This document shows, piece by piece, positions 52,807 through 60,000 of a DNA stretch of 60,000 nucleotides (within the stretch, counting starts at the first letter, position 1; every line of letters starts with the position of its first letter). This stretch comes from Liolophura sinensis. Taxonomy: Eukaryota > Mollusca > Polyplacophora > Chitonida > Chitonidae. The stretch spans positions 2,788,160 to 2,848,159 of the forward strand of contig NC_088298.1 of NCBI RefSeq assembly GCF_032854445.1, read 5' to 3'. The position numbers and the translations under genes are program-made. The notes under the pieces were generated by a model that had not been told where the DNA came from, searched no databases, and saw nothing but the letters and a program-made list of their open reading frames with translations.

Positions 52807-55800
52807 ACACAGCCAGTGGTTTAGTGGCTGCTCCCTCACTAAGGCTCACTTACATCAGAACACTTGGTTACCACCTTTATAACACAGTCAGTGGTTTAGT
52901 GGCTGCTCCCTCACTAAGGCTCACTTACATCAGAACACTTGGTTACCACATCTACAAACACAGCCAGTGGTTTAGTGGTTGTTCACTCAGAAAGGCTCAC
53001 TTACATCAGAACACTTGGTTACCACCTCTACAAACACAGCCAGTTGTTTAGTGGCTGCTCACTCACTAAGGCTCACTTACATCAGAACACTTGGTTACCA
53101 CCTTCACAACACAGCCAGTGGTTTAGTGGTTGCTTTCTCACTAAGCCTCACTTACATCAGAACACTTGTTTACCACCTTTATAACACAGCCAGTGGTTTA
53201 GTGGATCCTCCCTCACTAAGGCTCACTTACATCAGAACACTTGGTTACCACCTTTATAACACAGTCAGTGGTTTAGTGGTTGCTCCCTCACTAAGGCTCA
53301 CTTACATCAGAACACTTGGTTACCACCGCTACAAACACAGCCAGTGGTCTAGTGGCTGCTCCCTCACTAAGGCTCACTTACATCAGAACACTTGGCTACC
53401 ACCTCTACAAACACAGCCAGTGGTTTAGTGGTTGCTCCCTCACTAAGGCTCACTTACATCAGAACACATGGTTACCACCTTTATAACACAGCCAGTGGTT
53501 GAGTGGCTGCTCCCTCACTAAGGCTCACTTACATCAGGACACTTGGTTACCACCTTAATAACAGTCAGTGGTCTAGTGGCTGCTCCCTCACTAAGCCTCA
53601 CTTACATCAGAACACTTGGTTACCACCTCTACAAACACAGCCAGTGGTTTAGTGGTTGCTCCCTCACTAAAGCCTCACTTACATCAGAACACTTGTTTAC
53701 CACCTCTACAAAAACAGCCAGTGGTTTAGTGGTTGTTCACTCAGTAAGGCTCTCTTACATCAGAACACTTGGTTACCACCTTTACAAACACAGCCAGTGG
53801 TTTAGTGGTTGCTCCCTCACTAAGGTTCACTTACATCAGAACACTTGGTTACCACCTCTACAAACACAGCCAGTGGTTTAGTGATGGCTCACTCACTAAG
53901 CCTCACTTACATCAAAACACTTGGTTACCACTTTTACAAACACAGCCAGTGGTTTAGTGGCTGCTCACTCACTAAGGCTCACTTACATCAGAACACTTGG
54001 TTACAACATCTACAAACACAGCCAGTGGTTTAGTGGTTGTTCACTCAGTAAGGCTCACCTACATCAGAACACTTGGTTACCACCTCTACAAACACAGCCA
54101 GTTGTTTAGTGGCTGCTCACTCACTAAGGCTCACTTACATCAGAACACTTGGTTACCACCTTTATAACACAGCCAGTGGTTTAGTGGATGCTCCCTCACT
54201 AAGGCTCACTTACATCAGAACACTTGGTTACCACCTTTATAACACAGTCAGTGGTTTAGTGGTTGCTCCCTCACTAAGGCTCACTTACATCAGAACACTT
54301 GGTTACCACCGCTACAAACACAGCCAGTGGTCTAGTGGCGGCTCCCTCACTAAGGCTCACTTACATCAGAACACTTGGCTACCACCTCTACAAACACAGC
54401 CAGTGGTTTAGTGGTTGCTCCATCACTAAGGCTCACTTACATCAGAACACTTGTTTACCACCTTTATAACACAGTCAGTGGTCTAGTGGCTGCTCCCTCA
54501 CTAAGGCTCACTTACATCAGAACACTTGGTTACCACCTTAATAACACAGCCAGTGGGTTAGTGGTTGCTCCCTCACTAAGGCTCACTTACATCAGAACAC
54601 ATGGTTACCACCTTTATAACACAGCCAGTGGTTTAGTGGCTGCTCCCTCACTAAGGCTCACTTACATCAGGACACTTGGTTACCACCTTAATAACAGTCA
54701 GTGGTCTAGTGGCTGCTCCCTCACTAAGCCTCACTTACATCAGAACACTTGGTTACCACCTCTACAAACACAGCCAGTGGTTTAGTGGTTGCTCCCTCAC
54801 TAAGCCTCACTTACATCAGAACACTTGGTTACCACCTCTACAAACACAGCCAGTGGTTTAGTGGTTGTTCACTCAGTAAGGCTCTCTTACATCAGAACAC
54901 TTGGTTACCACCTTTACAAACACAGCCAGTAGTTTAGTGGTTGCTCCCTCACTATGGTTCACTTACATCAGAACACTTGGTTACCACCTCTACAAACACA
55001 GCCAGTGGTTTAGTGATGGCTCACTCACTAAGCCTCACTTACATCAGAACACTTGGTTACCACTTTCACAAACACAGCCAGTGGTTTAGTGGCTGCTCCC
55101 TCACTAAGGCTCACTTACATCAGAACACTTGGTTACAACATCTACAAACACAGCCAGTGGTTTAGTGGTTGTTCACTCACTAAGGCTCACTTACATCAGA
55201 ACACTTGGTTACCACCTTCACAACACAGCCAGTGGTTTAGTGCTTGCTCCGTCACTAAGGCTCACTTACATCAGAACACTTGTTTACCACCTTTATAACA
55301 CAGCCAGTGGTTTAGTGCTTGCTCCCTCACTAAGGCTCACCTACATCAGAACACTTGGTTACCACCGCTACAAACACAGCCAGTGGTTTAGTGGTTGCTC
55401 CCTCACTAAGGCTCACTTACATCAGAACACTTGGTTATCACCTCTACAAACACAGCCAGTGGGTTAGTGGTTGCTCCCTCACTAAGGCTCTCTTACATCA
55501 GAACACTTGGTTACCACCTCTACAAACACAGCCAGTGGTTTAGTGGTTGCTCCCTCACTAAGGCTCACTTACATCAGAACACTTGGTTACCACCTCTACA
55601 AACACAGCCAGTGGTTTAGTGGTTGCTCCCTCACTAAGGCTCACTTACATCAGAACACTTGGTTACCACCTTTATAACACAGTCAGTGGTTTAGTGGCTG
55701 CTCCCTCACTAAGGCTCACTTACATCAGAACACTTGGTTACCACCTTAATAACACAGCCAGTGGTTTAGTGGTTGCTCCCTCACTAAGGCTCACTTACAT

Positions 55801-58310
55801 CAGAACACTTGGTTACCACCTTTACAAACACAGCCAGTGGTTTAGTGGCTGCTCCCTCACTAAGCCTCACTTACATCAGAACACTTGGTTACCACCTCTA
55901 CAAACACAGCCAGTGGTTTAGTGGTTGCTCCCTCACTAAGCCTCACTTACATCAGAACACTTAATTACCACCTCTACAAACACAGCCAGTGGTTTAGTGG
56001 TTGCTCCCTCACTAAGGCTCACTTACATCAGAACACATGGTTACCACATTTACCAACACAGCCAGTGGTTTAGTGGTTGCTCCCTCACTTAGGCTCACTT
56101 ACATCAGAACACTTGGTTACCACCTTTATAACACAGCCAGTGGTTTAGTGGTTGTTCCCTCACTAAGGCTCACTTACATCAGAACACATGGTTACCACCT
56201 TTACCAACACAGCCAGTGGTTTAGTGGTTGCTCCCTCACTAAGGCTCACTTACATCAGAACACTTGGTTACCAACTCTACAAACACAGCCAGTGGTTTAG
56301 TGGCTGCTCCCTCACTAAGGCTCACTTACATCAGAACACTTGGTTACCACCTTTATAACACAGTCAGTGGTTTAGTGGCTGCTCCCTCACTAAGGCTCAC
56401 TTACATCAGAACACTTGGTTACCACATCTACAAACACAGCCAGTGGTTTAGTGGTTGTTCACTCAGAAAGGCTCACTTACATCAGAACACTTGGTTACAA
56501 CATCTACAAACACAGCCAGTGGTTTAGTGGTTGTTCACTCAGTAAGGCTCACCTACATCAGAACACTTGGTTACCACCTCTACAAACACAGCCAGTTGTT
56601 TAGTGGCTGCTCACTCACTAAGGCTCACTTACATCAGAACACTTGGTTACCACCTTCACAACACAGCCAGTGGTTTAGTGCTTGCTCCGTCACTAAGGCT
56701 CACTTACATCAGAACACTTGTTTACCACCTTTATAACACAGCCAGTGGTTTAGTGCTTGCTCCCTCACTAAGGCTCACCTACATCAGAACACTTGGTTAC
56801 CACCTTTACAAACACAGCCAGTGGTTTAGTGGTTGCTCCCTCACTAAGCCTCAATTACATCAGAACACTTGTTTACCACCTTTATAACACAGCCAGTGGT
56901 TTAGTGGCTGCTCCCTCACTAAGGCTCACTTACATCAGAACACTTGGTTACCACCTTAATAACACAGCCAGTGGGTTAGTGGTTGCTCCCTCACTAAGGC
57001 TCACTTACATCAGAACACATGGTTACCACCTTTATAACACAGCCAGTGGTTTAGTGGCTGCTCCCTCACTAAGGCTCACTTACATCAGGACACTTGGTTA
57101 CCACCTTAATAACAGTCAGTGGTCTAGTGGCTGCTCCCTCACTAAGGCTCACTTACATCAGAACACTTGGTTACCACCTTTATAACACAGCCAGTGGTTT
57201 AGTGGATGCTCCCTCACTAAGGCTCACTTACATCAGAACACTTGTTTACCACCTTTATAACACAGCCAGTGGTTTAGTGGTTGCTTCCTCAATAAGCCTC
57301 ACTTACATCAGAACACTTGGTTACCACCTTTATAACACAGCCAGTGGTTTAGTGGTTGCTCCCTCACTAAGGCTCTTTTACATCAGAACACTTGTTTACC
57401 ACCTTTATAACACAGCCAGTGGTTTAGTGCTTGCTCCCTCACTACGGCTCACTTACATCAGAACACTTGGTTACCACCGCTACAAACACAGCTAGTTGTC
57501 TAGTGGCTGCTCCCTCACTACGGCTCACTTACATCAGAACACTTGGTTACCACCTCTACAAACACAGCCAGTGGTTTAGCGGTTGCTCCCTCACTAAGCC
57601 TCACTTACATCAGAACACTTGGTTACCACCTTTATAACACAGTCAGTGGTCTAGTGGCTGCTCCCTCACTAAGGCTCACTTACATCAGAACACTTGGTTA
57701 CCACCTTAATAACACAGCCAGTGGTTTAGTGGTTGCTCCATCACTTAGGCTCACTTACATCAGAACACTTGGTTACCACCTTTATAACACAGCCAGTGGT
57801 TTAGTGGCTGCTCCCTCACTAAGGCTCACTTACATCAGAACATTTGGTTACCACCTTTATAACACAGCCAGTGGTTTAGTGGCTGCTCCCTCACTAAGGC
57901 TCACCTACATCAGAACACATGGTTACCACCTTTATAACACAGCCAGTGGTTTAGTGGCTGCTCCCTCAGTAAGGCTCACTTACATCAGAACACTTGGTTA
58001 CCACCTTTATAACACAGCCAGTGGTTTAGTGGTTGCTCCCTCACTAAGGCTCACTAACATCAGAACACTTGGTTACCACCTTTATAACACAGCCAGTGGT
58101 TTAGTGGCTGCTCCCTCAGTAAGGCTCACTTACATCTGAACACATGGTTACCACCTTTATAACACAGTCAGTGGTCTAGTGGTTGCTCCCTCACTAAGGC
58201 TCACTTACATCAGAACACTTGGTTACCACCTTTACAAACACAACCAGTGGTTTCGTGGTTGCTCCCTCACTGAGGCTCACTTATATCAGAACACTTGGTT
58301 AGCACCTGTC
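52807..58310. repeat. 75/76-bp satellite, second array (~73 copies)
   Basis: Same unit as 43380-46400, and it leaves through the same 'agcacctgtcaggtagtggt' edge. It contains local higher-order repeats: for example a multi-unit block around 52939-53340 is closely matched near 56415-56800, and 53440-53640 near 54590-54790. The left end is cut by the gap. Confidence 0.97.
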
Positions 58311-58577
58311 AGGTAGTGGTTTACTCTGGGTACTTTGGTTTAGTGCAAATCTTAAACTTTTTCAAGTTCTAAATCCCATTTTTCAGTAGGATTTATGCTT
58401 GCAATTATTATGAAAATGATGCCAAAAACGATGTGCTTGTGTCACTAGAGATGCAATCTTCCTAACACTGAGCAAATTATGTCTCTACACACAATAGGTC
58501 TCTCAGAAAGTTCTTTCACTTTGAGGTTGCCTACGGTCAAATATAAAAGTGAAAAACAAACTTTAAACAGCATTTAC

Positions 58578-58674
58578 CTGAGCCGTGTGATCATCAAAAG
58601 TTGAATGGCTCAACCCACTAAGCTTCCCATCAATGAACTTCTTAGCTGCCAAATCCACCTTCACCATTGTCACC
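58578..58674 (-). CDS. Second copy of exon 5
   Basis: The exon is intact with the same splice sites as 46665-46761. The only coding change I see is GTA to GTG in the first full codon, which is synonymous. It leaves in phase 0, but the next contiguous exon to the left (51389-51501) needs phase 1, so the two copies cannot be spliced together directly. Confidence 0.75.
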
Positions 58675-58707
58675 CTATAAGGAAAGTAAAAACGAAAGTT
58701 CTTCGCA

Positions 58708-58995
58708 ATTTATTTATTTACTTGATTGATGTTTTATGCTGTACTCCCAAAAGTTTCATTTACACGATGACAACCAGCATATTATGGTGTGAGGAAACCG
58801 GGCAAAGCAGGGAAACTCACAACCATCTGCAGGTTGCTGGCCAACCTTCTCACATATGACCGGGATGAGAAAGCCAGCATGAGCTGGACTTGAACTCATA
58901 GCGACTGCATTGAGCGACTGCATTGTGAGATGTTCCTGTAAGTCAATATCGTGCCCTAGGGCACTAATCACTTGGCTGTGGGGACCCTAAGTTCT
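58708..58995 (-). repeat. SINE family A within the duplicate
   Basis: Allelic or paralogous counterpart of 46795-47050. It retains 'gcgactgcattgagcgactg', partly missing in the first copy. Confidence 0.82.
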
Positions 58996-59039
58996 TTTGT
59001 AATGCTTATAGTACATCTGATAAACCCGGCTACATACAA

Positions 59040-59572
59040 ACTATTCTGTATGGCTGGCATGTAAACTCACCTGTAAGGTTGGCACATAACTCACTTGCAA
59101 GGCTCATATATCAACTCACCTATAAAGCTTATAAAAACTCAATTGCAAGGCTACAGAGCAGCACAGAAAATTGACATGTAAATTCACCTCTGAGGCCTGT
59201 AAAATCTTTCTGTAAAGTTGGCATGTAAACTCACTTGTGAAGCTGGCATATAATCTCACCTATAAGGCTGACATAAACTCGCCTGTGAGGCTGGCATATA
59301 AACTCACCTGTTGGGCTGGTATAGAACTCACCTTTGAGGCTGCCTTATAAACTCACCTATGAAGCTGCCATATAAACCTACTTGTAAGGATGCCAAGCAG
59401 TAGGCTTACATGGGCATGTAAATTCACCTGTGAGGCTTGTCTCATCTCAGCTGTAAAGCACTTAAACTCACCTGTTGGGCTGGTATATAAACTCGCCTGT
59501 GAGGCTGGAATATAAACTCACCTGTGAGGCTGGCATATAAACTCACCTGTTAGACTAGCATATAAACTCACC
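59040..59572 (-). repeat. 25-bp donor-site satellite, second copy
   Basis: Same array as 47080-47606 with one additional unit and a few substitutions, starting at the donor of the duplicate exon 4. Confidence 0.9.
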
Positions 59573-59645
59573 TGTGAGGCTGCAGAACTGCACACACAAT
59601 GTTCTCAAACATCGACACATACAGTGGGGTTGCATCAAACCGGAC
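59572..59645 (-). CDS. Second copy of exon 4
   Basis: The exon is intact, with the same splice sites and coding sequence as 47606-47679. One additional 25-bp donor repeat unit lies in its following intron compared with the first copy. Confidence 0.75.
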
Positions 59646-59907
59646 CTGTGAGCACAACCAACCAGGCTGTCTGTTATGTATTTATCTCATTAGAATTTTA
59701 ACAATGATCTTAAGAATTTTCCACATGAACACAATCGTACAAGTAAATATAACGTCAGTCAAGGTGTTAAGACTTGAGTGTATGGAAGGTTGGATTATAT
59801 CTTACTGGAAACGTCAGAACCAAAAGAAATATTTTATCACATCTGTTTGCCTCTATACAAACTACATTTTTGGGGGGGCAAAATTTTAGATCACTTTTCA
59901 CACTTAC

Positions 59908-60000
59908 TGTAACTCTTGGGCGTAAGGATATGTCATTGCCAGACTTAAGGACATCGGTGACCTTCACATTGTTGTTTGCCCCGGCGGAGACCAGTCGCCC
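59908..60000 (-). CDS. Second copy of exon 3, truncated by window end
   Basis: The sequence is identical to the 3' part of 47941-48150, including the ACA|GTAAGT donor. It belongs to the duplicated block right of the N gap. Whether it is an allele or a paralogue cannot be told from one window. Confidence 0.75.

Larger units (their letters stand above)
58311..60000. repeat. Duplicate of 46401-48033 (unique flank, SINE, exons 3-5)
   Basis: The same order of unique sequence, exon, SINE, donor satellite and exon as the first copy, at about 99% identity by eye. Visible differences include single-base changes, one extra 25-bp unit at ~59520, and an extra ~28 bp around 58902-58930. Confidence 0.95.

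Noticed and set aside
58578-60000. Duplicate exons as extra WD40 blades of the same protein
   Set aside because: Phase mismatch with the next contiguous exon and ~99% DNA identity over introns point to an allele or recent duplication, not propeller expansion.

Overview
This is eukaryotic DNA, most likely from a mollusc or another lophotrochozoan. The grounds are small exons with GT-AG introns, many copies of a tRNA-headed SINE resembling the molluscan RUDI/V-SINE type, a second tRNA-like SINE family, and AT-rich introns full of tandem repeats. No bacterial, phage or CRISPR features are present. The species call is an inference from repeat style.

The unique coding content is one large minus-strand gene that enters from the right and leaves at the left edge. 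I traced 26 exons between 51501 and 1, about 3.79 kb of coding sequence or roughly 1,260 residues. All 25 successive splice junctions agree in phase. The encoded product has a WD40 region (51.5-40.6 kb), a charged linker (38.2-22.2 kb), an ARM/HEAT-like helical block (19.3-8.1 kb), and a long basic, serine-rich, probably disordered C-terminal region (5.7 kb to the left edge). It looks like a WDR87/WDR97-type WD-repeat protein, but the family name is tentative and both ends are missing.

The introns hold more than a dozen unrelated tandem arrays: 35-bp (3.4-4.4 kb), 46-bp (6.9-7.7 kb), 100-bp (8.5-16.8 kb), 83-bp (23.6-24.0 kb), 128-bp (27.0-29.9 kb), 66-bp (30.2-30.7 kb), 44-bp (35.2-36.9 kb), 39-bp (40.05-40.3 kb), another 83-bp (42.2-42.9 kb), 75/76-bp (43.4-46.4 kb and 52.8-58.3 kb), 25-bp (47.1-47.6 kb) and 46-bp (51.5-52.2 kb). 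At least three of them (100-, 25- and 35-bp) are tandem copies of an exon's own 3' end plus its 5' splice site. The array begins at the true donor and fills the intron with tens of decoy donors. This is the most interesting signal in the window.

Right of a gap of exactly 200 N (52607-52806), the 75/76-bp array and its flank, including three exons, reappear at about 99% identity. The splice phases do not allow the two copies to be read through as one transcript. This suggests an unmerged second haplotype or a recent partial duplication. Most long open frames in the window are products of tandem repeats and are not genes.
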